Part shown: in pieces, positions 35,400-43,425 of the stretch
Numbering within the stretch: position 1 is the first letter of the stretch
How the letters are laid out: each line of letters starts with the position of its first letter
Source: Hymenobacter metallilatus
GTDB taxonomy: Bacteria; Bacteroidota; Bacteroidia; Cytophagales; Hymenobacteraceae
Direction: 5' to 3'
NCBI RefSeq assembly: GCF_003944705.1
Contig: NZ_RWIS01000016.1
Span: 62,001 to 126,000, forward strand
Length of the DNA: 64,000 nucleotides
Made by a program: the position numbers and the translations under genes
Notes under the pieces: model-generated
Database searches by the model: none
The model's input: only the letters and a program-made list of their open reading frames with translations
What the model was told of the DNA's origin: nothing

Positions 35400-36230
35400 T
35401 CACACGAGCATGCCCAGAAGTAGAAAGACCAGAAAACCCAGGAAAAATGCGGAGGTTAGCCAGGGCGACTCCGGCTCCTCGTGGGCCTCGGTCAGCAGTT
35501 CTTCCGTGACCAGGAACAGCAGCGCGGCCAGGCCGAAGGAGAGCACCAGCTCCATGACGTTGTCGGAAGCGCCCTTGAGCACGGTAATGCCTACGCCGGC
35601 CCCCACGACCAGCAGGGCCGAAAGAGCGGCCACGATGCCCACGGTGCGGGCCTTGCCCTGGCCTTCCTGGCGCAGCTCCACGGCCGTGGCCAGCCCCAGC
35701 GACAGCACTTCGATGGTCAGGGCAATGGCCAGCAGCAGGCCTTCCTCCGCCCCGGCGGCAAAGCCGATGCCCAGCAGCAGCCCGTCGATGAGGATGTCGA
35801 TGCCGACCCCGGTGAGCAGGCCCATGGGCAGCGCGCCGGGCCTGGCGGCCTCGTCCGGCGCGGTCTGGGAAGCCCACAGCACCCCGGGCGGCAAGGCCGG
35901 CGTAGGTACGGCTTTTTCCTTTTCGGCCGCCTTGCGCGTGAGCGAGCGCAGAACCAGCATGACCCCGACCCCGATGGCGAAGCCCAGGCCAACTTCCAAG
36001 GGACGGTGGCGGGCCACGATGTCGGGCAGCAGCTCGACGGCCACTACGGAAAACACCACCCCGGCGGCGAAGTGCAAAATGGCGCTGCGAATGGCCGCGC
36101 CCGGCGGGCGCAGCACGGCCACAACGGCCCCCACGACCATGATGGCGGCGGGCACCAGGGAATACAGCAGCACCTGACTCCAGGAAGGGGGCGCGTCCGG
36201 CGTAACAGCCAGCAGAAAGGCGAGTAGCAT
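35400..36230 (-). CDS. ZIP family divalent metal transporter
   Basis: 276 residues and eight hydrophobic segments. ZIP features: HFAAGVVFSVVAVELLPD in the second helix region, GIDILIDGLLLGIGFAAGAEEG (the fourth-helix DxxxDG metal site) and LTIEVLSLGLATAVELR (the fifth-helix site with Glu). ZIP proteins move Zn, Fe or other M2+ into the cytoplasm. It is six nucleotides from the dihydrolipoyl dehydrogenase gene. Confidence 0.8.
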   Translation of the reverse strand: MLLAFLLAVTPDAPPSWSQVLLYSLVPAAIMVVGAVVAVLRPPGAAIRSAILHFAAGVVFSVVAVELLPDIVARHRPLEVGLGFAIGVGVMLVLRSLTRKAAEKEKAVPTPALPPGVLWASQTAPDEAARPGALPMGLLTGVGIDILIDGLLLGIGFAAGAEEGLLLAIALTIEVLSLGLATAVELRQEGQGKARTVGIVAALSALLVVGAGVGITVLKGASDNVMELVLSFGLAALLFLVTEELLTEAHEEPESPWLTSAFFLGFLVFLLLGMLV

Positions 36231-36236
36231 ACGGGG

Positions 36237-37649
36237 TTACATATTGAGGGCCCCGATGCCGGCCGCGTTCAGGCAGGCTTCCTTGAAGGCTTCGGCGTAG
36301 GTGGGGTGGGCATGCGATATCAGGCCCACGTCTTCGGCCGCGCCCCGGAAGTGCATGATGCCCACGGCCTCAGCAATGATGTCGGCAATGCGAGCCCCGA
36401 TCATGTGCACGCCCAGAATCTCGTCGGTCTGCGCGTCGGTGAGCACCTTCACCAACCCTTCGGTGTCAGCCCCGGCCAGCGCCCGGCCGGAGGCGGAATA
36501 CGGAAAGGAACCCACCTTATAGGTTTTGCCCTGCTCCTTGAGCTGCTCCTCGGTGTAGCCCACACCGGCTACTTCGGGCCAGGTATAGACCACACCCGGG
36601 ATAAGCAGGTAGTTCACCTCCGGGGCCTGGCCGGCAATGAGCTCAGCCACGTACACGCCTTCATCGGAAGCCTTATGGGCCAGCATGGCCCCGCGCACCA
36701 CGTCGCCGATGGCCCAGATGCCCGGCACCGTCGTCTGCAGGTCCTCGTTGACTTTCACGCGGCCCTTCTCATCCAGCTCCACACCGGCCGCGGCCAGGTT
36801 CAGCCCGTCGGTGTAGGGCCGGCGGCCCACTGATACCAGGCAGTAGTCGCCTTCCAGCTGCAGCTCGGCCGATGGCCCGCCCTGGGCCGTGAGCTTCACC
36901 GTGTCGCCGGTCCGCTCCACGGCCGTCACCTTGTGCGAGAGGTAGAACTCCAGACCCTGCTTCTTGAGGGAGCGCAGCAGCTCCTTGCCCAGGGTACGGT
37001 CCATGGTGGGAATAATAGCGTCGGTATATTCCACCACCGACACCTTGCTGCCCAGCCGCGCATACACTGAGCCCAGCTCCAGGCCGATAACTCCGCCGCC
37101 CACGATAATCAGGTGCTGGGGCAGCTCACGCAGGGCCAGCGCCTCGGTGCTGGTGATAATACGTTCCTTGTCCAGCGTGATGAAGGGCAGGGTGCTGGGC
37201 TTGGAGCCGGTGGCAATGATTATGTTTTTGGCCGTGAGCAGCTGTTTTTCCCCACTGCCCCCGTCGCTGGGCTCGACCTGCACGGTGGTGGCATCCACGA
37301 ACGAGGCTACGCCGTGGAGTACGTCCACCTTGTTTTTCTTCATGAGGAAGACCACCCCGTCGCAGACCTTTTTCACCACCCGGTCCTTGCGCGCCATCAT
37401 GCGGGGCAAATCGGCCCGCAGGTTGTCGGCATCAATACCGTGCTCCGTGAACTGGTGGGTGGCTTTCTGATACAACTCGGTAGATTCAAGCACGGCCTTG
37501 CTGGGAATGCAGCCTACGTTGAGGCAGGTGCCGCCCAGGGTGGGGTACTTTTCGATAATGGCCGTTTTCAGGCCCAGTTGGCCACAGCGCACGGCGGCAA
37601 TATAACCGCCGGGGCCGGAGCCGATAATGAGAACGTCGTAGGTAGTCAT
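36237..37649 (-). CDS. lpdA: Dihydrolipoyl dehydrogenase
   Basis: 470 residues, normal length. FAD loop GSGPGGYIAA at 10-19, redox disulfide Cys42-x4-Cys47 in GGTCLNVGCIPSK, NAD loop GGGVIGLELGSVYARLG, and the active-site His-Glu in HAHPTYAEAFKEA. It lacks the N-terminal metal-binding domain and C-terminal Cys pair of mercuric reductase, so it is a true Lpd by sequence. Its place between MerC and ZIP in a metal block is odd for an enzyme of 2-oxoacid dehydrogenase complexes. Confidence 0.93.
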   Translation of the reverse strand: MTTYDVLIIGSGPGGYIAAVRCGQLGLKTAIIEKYPTLGGTCLNVGCIPSKAVLESTELYQKATHQFTEHGIDADNLRADLPRMMARKDRVVKKVCDGVVFLMKKNKVDVLHGVASFVDATTVQVEPSDGGSGEKQLLTAKNIIIATGSKPSTLPFITLDKERIITSTEALALRELPQHLIIVGGGVIGLELGSVYARLGSKVSVVEYTDAIIPTMDRTLGKELLRSLKKQGLEFYLSHKVTAVERTGDTVKLTAQGGPSAELQLEGDYCLVSVGRRPYTDGLNLAAAGVELDEKGRVKVNEDLQTTVPGIWAIGDVVRGAMLAHKASDEGVYVAELIAGQAPEVNYLLIPGVVYTWPEVAGVGYTEEQLKEQGKTYKVGSFPYSASGRALAGADTEGLVKVLTDAQTDEILGVHMIGARIADIIAEAVGIMHFRGAAEDVGLISHAHPTYAEAFKEACLNAAGIGALNM

Positions 37650-37703
37650 GAGCAGGGGGAAGTAAACAGTGCGGAGCGGGCGAGTTGGTCAGCGCGGCGA
37701 ATC

Positions 37704-38276
37704 TCAACAGCAGGCCAAGCCCTGCTGAATGGGTGGGCATTTCACCGTGCCGTAGGAGCAGAACACGCAGCAATCGCCAGGCGTGGGCTTAAGCACGGTG
37801 CGGCAATGGGGGCACTCGTAGAAATACTGGCAGGCATTCTGCGCCATCGTTTCCACTTGCTCATGGCCGCAGGCGGGGCACGTAAGCCGGGATTCCAGGA
37901 TAAGGGGTTGAAGCGGTTTCATGTGGGTATAAGTCCAGTGGTTGAGGCCCGCTGCCAGGAGCAGGCCCATCATGCCCGCGTAGACAAGCGGCTGCGAAAA
38001 CACGAGGTAGTAGGCGGAAAAGATGAGCACCGCGCCCCCCAGCGCCACGGCCAGCGGCCCGGCCCGGCGGTGCTGCCGGTACGAAACTGCCGTGCCGAGC
38101 ACTGAGAGGAGCACTAGGCCTTGAAACACGTACATGGTCCAGCCGCCGAAGAGCTCAAAAGAACCCAGCCCGAAAGCAGACGCCAGCGCGGCAAAGACTG
38201 GAAAGCAGCAGGGCGAAGCCAGGGCGGTAAGCCACAAGCCTGCTGTGCCCAGGGTGGAAAGAACAGGCGTTTTCAT
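37704..38276 (-). CDS. MerC-domain protein with C-terminal Cys-rich tail
   Basis: 190 residues. The MerC part has the SPCCFPVFA Cys pair in the first helix and four membrane helices (about residues 1-120). The last 70 residues are a zinc-ribbon-like CPACGH ... CPHC followed by GDCCVFCSYGTVKCPP, a tail seen in Bacteroidota MerC homologues. It would carry Hg2+ or another soft metal across the inner membrane. Next to CDF, Lpd and ZIP on one strand. Confidence 0.85.
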   Translation of the reverse strand: MKTPVLSTLGTAGLWLTALASPCCFPVFAALASAFGLGSFELFGGWTMYVFQGLVLLSVLGTAVSYRQHRRAGPLAVALGGAVLIFSAYYLVFSQPLVYAGMMGLLLAAGLNHWTYTHMKPLQPLILESRLTCPACGHEQVETMAQNACQYFYECPHCRTVLKPTPGDCCVFCSYGTVKCPPIQQGLACC

Positions 38277-38321
38277 GTCCGAGGGAATTGCATTGAATAA
38301 GTCGAACGAACAGCGGCCGGC

Positions 38322-39218
38322 CTACAGATGGGTTTCATGCCGGGCAACATCGCCGCGCTCCACTTGAATGGTCGCGTGCTGAATGGGGTGCTTGCCGGTG
38401 ACGTACGCCTGGGCGCGGGTCAGTACTTCCTCGTGCCCGGCGGCCCCGGCCAGCACAACGTGCGCACTCAGGGCATTGACGCCGGAGGTCAGCACCCAGG
38501 CGTGCAGGTCGTGCACGGCCGCCACGCCCGGCACTTGCAGCAGGCCCTGGCGCAGCTCCTCCAGGTTCACATCGGCCGGGGTACCTTCCAGCAGCACGTT
38601 CACCGACTCCTTGAGCAGGGACCAGGTGCGGGGCAGGATGAACAGGCCAATACCGGCCGAGAGCAGCGGGTCGGCGTAGTACCACTTGGTGGTAATCATG
38701 ATAGCCCCCGCGGCCATGACGCCCACGGAGGTGAGCATATCCGACAGCACCTCGAAATAGGCGCCCTTCATGTTCAGGCTCTCGCCCGAACTTTTGCGCA
38801 GCAGGTACACTCCGTAGAGGTTGACCAGCAGGCCCACGCCGGCCACCCACATCATGGTCGTGCTTTCCACCTTGGGCGGGTTCAAAAACCGCAGATAGGC
38901 CTCGTAGAGAATATACATCGAAATCAGAATCAGCACCACCGCATTGGTGAGGGCAGCCAGAATCTCGAAGCGGTAGTAGCCGTAGGTACGCGCCGGCGTA
39001 GCCGGTTTCTCGCCGAAGCGGATGGCCAGCAGCGCCAGCCCGACGCCGGCCACGTCGGTGAGCATGTGGCCCGCATCGGCCAGCAAGGCCAGGCTGCCGG
39101 TCCAGAACCCGCCGATGACTTCAGCCACCAAATAGGTCAGCGTCGTGAAGAAGACGATGGTTAACGCGCGCTTATTGCGCGAAGCGGCACTGCCGCTCAT
39201 GCCGTGGGACCCGCTCAT
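38322..39218 (-). CDS. Cation diffusion facilitator (CzcD-like Zn/Co/Cd exporter)
   Basis: 298 residues and six membrane helices. Metal-site motif ADAGHMLTDVAGVGL in helix 2 (HxxxD) and EVLSDMLTSVGVMAA in helix 5 (ExLSD variant seen in CzcD types). The C-terminal cytoplasmic domain has VPGVAAVHDLHAWVLTSG. It exports divalent cations in exchange for protons. Its start overlaps the stop of the P-type ATPase gene (ATGA), so the two are coupled. Confidence 0.92.
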   Translation of the reverse strand: MSGSHGMSGSAASRNKRALTIVFFTTLTYLVAEVIGGFWTGSLALLADAGHMLTDVAGVGLALLAIRFGEKPATPARTYGYYRFEILAALTNAVVLILISMYILYEAYLRFLNPPKVESTTMMWVAGVGLLVNLYGVYLLRKSSGESLNMKGAYFEVLSDMLTSVGVMAAGAIMITTKWYYADPLLSAGIGLFILPRTWSLLKESVNVLLEGTPADVNLEELRQGLLQVPGVAAVHDLHAWVLTSGVNALSAHVVLAGAAGHEEVLTRAQAYVTGKHPIQHATIQVERGDVARHETHL

Positions 39219-41479
39219 TTCGTTTGGTCGTTAGAGTGGTGCGGGCCTTCACGCAGTTCGCGGGGCATGGACTCAACCACTGACAGGTTTTCTGTAACGG
39301 ACGGGGCAGCGGGAGCAGCAGGCGACGGGCCACTGATATTCGGCGTGGAATAATCCATGCGCTGAATGCGCACGGCATTCAAAATAGCCAGCAGGGCCAC
39401 GCCCACGTCGGCAAACACGGCCTCCCACATGGTAGCCAGGCCGCCCGCGCCCAGCACCAGCACGATGCCTTTTACCACGAAGGCCAGCCAGATATTCTGC
39501 CACACCACGCGGTGGGTGGCGCGGGCAATGCGCCGGGCGGTGGCAATCTTGCTGGGGTGGTCGGTCTGAATGACGACGTCGGCCGTTTCAATGGTCGCAT
39601 CCGAGCCCAGCCCGCCCATGGCAATGCCCACGTCGGCCAGGGCCACCACCGGGGCATCGTTTACCCCGTCGCCCACGAAGGCCAGCTTCCGCCCTTCGGT
39701 TTTGTACTGCTGCACGTAGCGGGCCTTGTCCTCGGGCAGCAGGCCGCCGTGGGCCTCGTCGATGCCCAGCTCCCGGGCGACGCGCTGCACGATGCTGTCC
39801 TTGTCGCCCGAGAGCATGACCAGCTTGCTGATGCCGTCGGCGCGCAGCTCCTGCACGGCGCGGGCCGCGTCCTCTTTCGGGGCGTCGGCCACTGTCAGGT
39901 AGCCCGCGTACTGCCCGTCCACGGCCCCCACCACGATGCTGTCCACCACCTGGTCTACTTCGGCCGGGTAGGCCACGTTAAACTTGCGCAGCAGCTTGGT
40001 GTTGCCGGCCAGCACGTCGCGCCCATCCACCCGGCCCCGTAAGCCGTGGCCGGCTATTTCCTCCACGTTCTCTACTGCCACGCCGGCGGTAGCCGCGCCG
40101 ACGTGGGCCACGACGGCTTTGGCAATCGGGTGCGTCGATTTGGTTTCCAGCGCCCCGAGCAGCCGCAGCAGCTGGGCCTTCTCCAGTCCCACCGCCTGCA
40201 CCTGCTGTACAGCAAACACCCCCTCCGTGAGGGTGCCGGTTTTGTCCATCACCACCGTATCCAATTCGCGCATGGCATCCAGGAAGTTAGAGCCCTTGAA
40301 CAGGATGCCCGCTTTGGAGGCCGCGCCGATGCCGCCGAAGTAACCCAGCGGAATGCTGATGACCAGCGCGCAGGGGCAGGAAATGACCAGGAACACCAGG
40401 GCCCGGTACAGCCAGTCCCGGAAGACATAGTCCTCTACCACGAAGGAGGGCACCACGACCAGCAGCACGGCCAGCGCCACTACAATGGGCGTATAGATTT
40501 TGGCGAACTTGGTGATGAACTGCTGGGTTTTGGCCTTGCGGCCCACCGCGTCCTGCACCATAGCCAGAATCTTGGCCAGCTTCGTATCCTGGTAGGTGGC
40601 CGTCACGGCCACCTGAATCAGGCTTTCCAGGTTGACCATACCGGCCAGCACTGGCTCCCCCGTTTGTTTGGTCTGGGGCACGGATTCCCCCGTCAGGGCC
40701 GCCGTATTAAAGGAAGCCGGCCCTTTGGTCAGCGTCCCATCCAGAGCTACCTTCTCGCCGGGCTTCACTTCAATGGTATCGCCTACCTGTACCTGTTTGG
40801 GATCCAGCACCAGGGACTGACCGGCACGCAGCACTGTGACTTCCGTGGCCTGGATTTCCAGCAGGGCCTTGATGCTGCGCTTGGCCCGGTTCACGGCCGC
40901 GTCCTGGAATAATTCGCCGACTGTGTAGAACAGCATCACGGCCACCCCTTCCGGGTACTCGCCAATGGCAAACGCTCCCAACGTGGCGATGCTCATAAGC
41001 AGAAACTCGTTGAACACGTTGCCCGAGGGAATGCTTTGCACGGCGGAGCGGATGACTTTCCAGCCCACCAGCAGGAAGGCCACCCCGTACCAGAGCAGGC
41101 GCACGTAGCCGGTAAAAAAGCCCACCGTATAGTAGTCGAGCGCAATGCCGGCCAGCAGCAGGGTCAAGCTCACCCCGGGCCATAGGTAGGGGTTGTCCCC
41201 GGCCGGACCGTGGTCGTGGTCGTCGCCGTCCCCGTGGGAGTGGCCGGCGTGCTCGTCGGCCGGTTGGCCGGCCAGGTCCACGACCTGTTTGCCGGGGGGA
41301 TGGTGGTGGCCCGTGTGGTCGTGGGTGGCGTGGTCGTGGCCGGGCACGTCGTGGCCCTCGGGCGCGGCGGCGGCCTCAGGCGTGAGCTGGTCCCGGCTCA
41401 GGGCGCCCACGTTGTCGAGCTGCACCTGCTTGGCGGTGTTGAGCTCTTCGTCGGTATTGGAAGAGGTTGGATCAGGCAT
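39215..41479 (-). CDS. Heavy-metal P1B-type ATPase (ZntA-like)
   Basis: 754 residues from ATG at 41479; the long frame upstream is a shadow. The N-terminus is His-rich (HDHATHDHTGHHHPPG and HAGHSHGDGDDHDHG). Core motifs: SCPCALVIS metal motif, DKTGTLTEG phosphorylation site, STHPIAKAV (HP locus), GDGVNDAPVVALADVGIAMG. It lacks a CxxC HMA domain, as in Zn/Cd/Pb pumps with a His-rich tail instead. It exports Zn2+/Cd2+/Pb2+ using ATP. Coupled to the CDF gene and 47 nt after the NicO-like gene. Confidence 0.93.
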   Translation of the reverse strand: MPDPTSSNTDEELNTAKQVQLDNVGALSRDQLTPEAAAAPEGHDVPGHDHATHDHTGHHHPPGKQVVDLAGQPADEHAGHSHGDGDDHDHGPAGDNPYLWPGVSLTLLLAGIALDYYTVGFFTGYVRLLWYGVAFLLVGWKVIRSAVQSIPSGNVFNEFLLMSIATLGAFAIGEYPEGVAVMLFYTVGELFQDAAVNRAKRSIKALLEIQATEVTVLRAGQSLVLDPKQVQVGDTIEVKPGEKVALDGTLTKGPASFNTAALTGESVPQTKQTGEPVLAGMVNLESLIQVAVTATYQDTKLAKILAMVQDAVGRKAKTQQFITKFAKIYTPIVVALAVLLVVVPSFVVEDYVFRDWLYRALVFLVISCPCALVISIPLGYFGGIGAASKAGILFKGSNFLDAMRELDTVVMDKTGTLTEGVFAVQQVQAVGLEKAQLLRLLGALETKSTHPIAKAVVAHVGAATAGVAVENVEEIAGHGLRGRVDGRDVLAGNTKLLRKFNVAYPAEVDQVVDSIVVGAVDGQYAGYLTVADAPKEDAARAVQELRADGISKLVMLSGDKDSIVQRVARELGIDEAHGGLLPEDKARYVQQYKTEGRKLAFVGDGVNDAPVVALADVGIAMGGLGSDATIETADVVIQTDHPSKIATARRIARATHRVVWQNIWLAFVVKGIVLVLGAGGLATMWEAVFADVGVALLAILNAVRIQRMDYSTPNISGPSPAAPAAPSVTENLSVVESMPRELREGPHHSNDQTK

Positions 41480-41526
41480 AGGAAAGATGCATCGGGTGAA
41501 AAATGAAGACAGCAGCCGGCCGGCCG

Positions 41527-42132
41527 CTACCAGTCCACGAAAAAGCCGGCCAGGCCCACCAGCACGAGCACGGCCCCGGTCAGGCGTCGCTCGTGGTGCG
41601 CCAGCCCGTCCAGGTTCAGGCGGCCCAGCCCCCGGTGAGCCAGCGCGACCAGCGCGCACATGGCCGAGACCGAAGCCAGCAGGTACACCCCCATGAGCAG
41701 GGCCAGCGCCGCCGGGCCGTGGGTGCCGGCGGCCAGAAAAAAGGTTTGAATTTCCAGGCAGGGCGCCAGAAACATGGTTGCCGCCAGCCCCAGCACCACC
41801 CGGCCGCGGGACCGGGTCGGGGCCGGGTCCGGGTGGGCGTGCCCCGGCCCCGACAAGGCGTACAGCACGCCAATGAGCACGAGCAGGGCCGGGGCCGCCC
41901 CGTGGGCCAAGTGGGAGAACTGCGCCGACAAGCGCCAGCCCAGCAGCCCCAGCCCCAGGCCCAGCAGCACCGTGCTCAGCACGTGGGCCAGGCCGGCTAC
42001 CAGCGTCACGCCCACGGCCCGGCGCAGGGGCCAGCGCTCGGCGCGCGCCACGGCCAGCACCGGCGCCCAGTGGTTGGGAATCGCGGCGTGCAGCAGGCTT
42101 AACAGCAGGCAACCGGTGAGCAGATGGAACAT
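41527..42132 (-). CDS. NicO/RcnA-like membrane protein
   Basis: 201 residues and six helices. HAAIPNHWAPVLAVARAERW in helix 1 and VTLVAGLAHVLSTVLLG with a further His match the NicO (nickel/cobalt efflux) architecture; HAHPDPAPTRSRG is a short loop. RcnA and NicO proteins export Ni/Co. It lies between the RND adaptor and the P-type ATPase, in the same transcript. Confidence 0.7.
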   Translation of the reverse strand: MFHLLTGCLLLSLLHAAIPNHWAPVLAVARAERWPLRRAVGVTLVAGLAHVLSTVLLGLGLGLLGWRLSAQFSHLAHGAAPALLVLIGVLYALSGPGHAHPDPAPTRSRGRVVLGLAATMFLAPCLEIQTFFLAAGTHGPAALALLMGVYLLASVSAMCALVALAHRGLGRLNLDGLAHHERRLTGAVLVLVGLAGFFVDW

Positions 42133-42189
42133 GGGCAGGGCGAAAAGCCGCGACAGGAACGCGGCCGAACTAGGGGAGAAAATGCGCGG

Positions 42190-43395
42190 CTATTCTTCTT
42201 CTTCCGCGTTTTTGAGCTTGGCCAGCAGCGAGTACGCGCCCTCCACCACGACCTGCGCCGCCGCAGTGCCTTGCGGCAGGCGGACTTCGGTGTAGCCGTT
42301 TTCGCTTACCCCCGCCGTCACGGGCACCATGCGGTAGTGCGTTTCCTGGTTTTTTCCTGCCGGACCTTCGGCCACGAACACGTAGCTCTTTCCCCCAAAC
42401 TGCACCAGGGCCTTGTCGGGCAGGGAGGGCAACGTGGCCGAGTTGGTTTCGATAGTGGCCCGCACGTAGGTGCCGGGCAGGCGGCTGGCGTCTTCCCGGC
42501 TCAGGTGGGCGTACACGCGCACCGTGCGGTCCTCGCTTACGGCGCGGCCAATCACATACACCTTCGCCCGGTGCTCGGCCCCGGCCGAATCATTGGCCAG
42601 GGTGTAGCGCACGGTCTGGCCCACGCGCACCTGCGGCACGTCCTTCTCGAACACAGTGAGCACCACGTCCAGGTGGGCCGGGTCCACGATTTCAAACAGC
42701 ACGTCGGTCGAGGTCACGCTTTGCCCGGCGCTGGCATTCACGGTTTTTAGGAAGCCGCCGCGCGGGGCCCGCACCGGGGCCGTCGTGGTAATCTTACCGC
42801 CCACCGGCAGGCCCGCCAGGCGCAGGCGGGCGGCTTGCGCCGCCACCTGGGTCTGCATAGCCCGGTATTCGGCGCGGGCCCTTTGGAAATTTTTCTGCGG
42901 GGCTACTTCCTGGCGGTACAGTTCCTGCTGGCGCTCGTACTCGGCGCGGGCAAACTCCAGCTGGCTGCTGGTTTCCAGGTAATCCTGCTGGAGCTGCACA
43001 AACTCGGGGTTGCGCACCGTCGCCAGCACCTGCCCGGCCTGCACGCGACTGCCCTGCAGCAGGGTCGTCCGCTCCACGATGCCCCCAAGCAGGGCGCTGA
43101 CGGCCACCGCGTTTTCCGGGGGCGCGTCGAGCGTGCCGTTGACTTTGAGCGTGCCGCTGAGCACCCGGTCTTCCACCCGGCCCAGCCGGATGCCGGCCGC
43201 CCGCTGCTCGGCAGCCGACAGGGTGGTTTCGGTGGCGTTTTCTTCGGCGGCGGCTTCGTTGCCCGCGGCCTTGGCGCCGCCAGCCGCTGTTTCCGTGGTG
43301 GCCCCGGCCGCTTCCGGTGCCGCCGTATCCGTTTTCTCCTGACCGCAACCGGCCAGCGTCAGGCCCAGCAGGGCCAGCAATGCGTATTTTGTCAT
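42190..43395 (-). CDS. RND efflux periplasmic adaptor (CzcB/CusB-like)
   Basis: 401 residues. Lipoprotein signal LLGLTLAGCGQ near residue 17. Then an Ala/Glu-rich linker, a barrel-sandwich half-hybrid domain (LLGGIVERTTLLQGSRVQAGQVL), a long coiled hairpin (FVQLQQDYLETSSQLEFARA) and the second lipoyl and beta-barrel domains. It links the RND pump to the outer-membrane channel, here fused to the pump itself. 30 nt downstream of the CzcA-TolC gene. Confidence 0.92.
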   Translation of the reverse strand: MTKYALLALLGLTLAGCGQEKTDTAAPEAAGATTETAAGGAKAAGNEAAAEENATETTLSAAEQRAAGIRLGRVEDRVLSGTLKVNGTLDAPPENAVAVSALLGGIVERTTLLQGSRVQAGQVLATVRNPEFVQLQQDYLETSSQLEFARAEYERQQELYRQEVAPQKNFQRARAEYRAMQTQVAAQAARLRLAGLPVGGKITTTAPVRAPRGGFLKTVNASAGQSVTSTDVLFEIVDPAHLDVVLTVFEKDVPQVRVGQTVRYTLANDSAGAEHRAKVYVIGRAVSEDRTVRVYAHLSREDASRLPGTYVRATIETNSATLPSLPDKALVQFGGKSYVFVAEGPAGKNQETHYRMVPVTAGVSENGYTEVRLPQGTAAAQVVVEGAYSLLAKLKNAEEEE

Positions 43396-43425
43396 GAAAG
43401 GGGAGGCAAGAAAAGTCAGGGATGA

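Noticed and set aside
36237..37649. lpdA-like gene as mercuric reductase MerA
   Set aside because: It lacks the N-terminal HMA domain and the C-terminal Cys pair and has the normal Lpd His-Glu end.
37113..38105. 330-codon plus-strand frame
   Set aside because: Antisense to lpdA and MerC; not protein-like.
41479..42112. N-terminal extension of the P-type ATPase frame to 42112
   Set aside because: Gly/Ala/Arg-rich shadow of the NicO-like gene; the ATG at 41479 starts the real protein.
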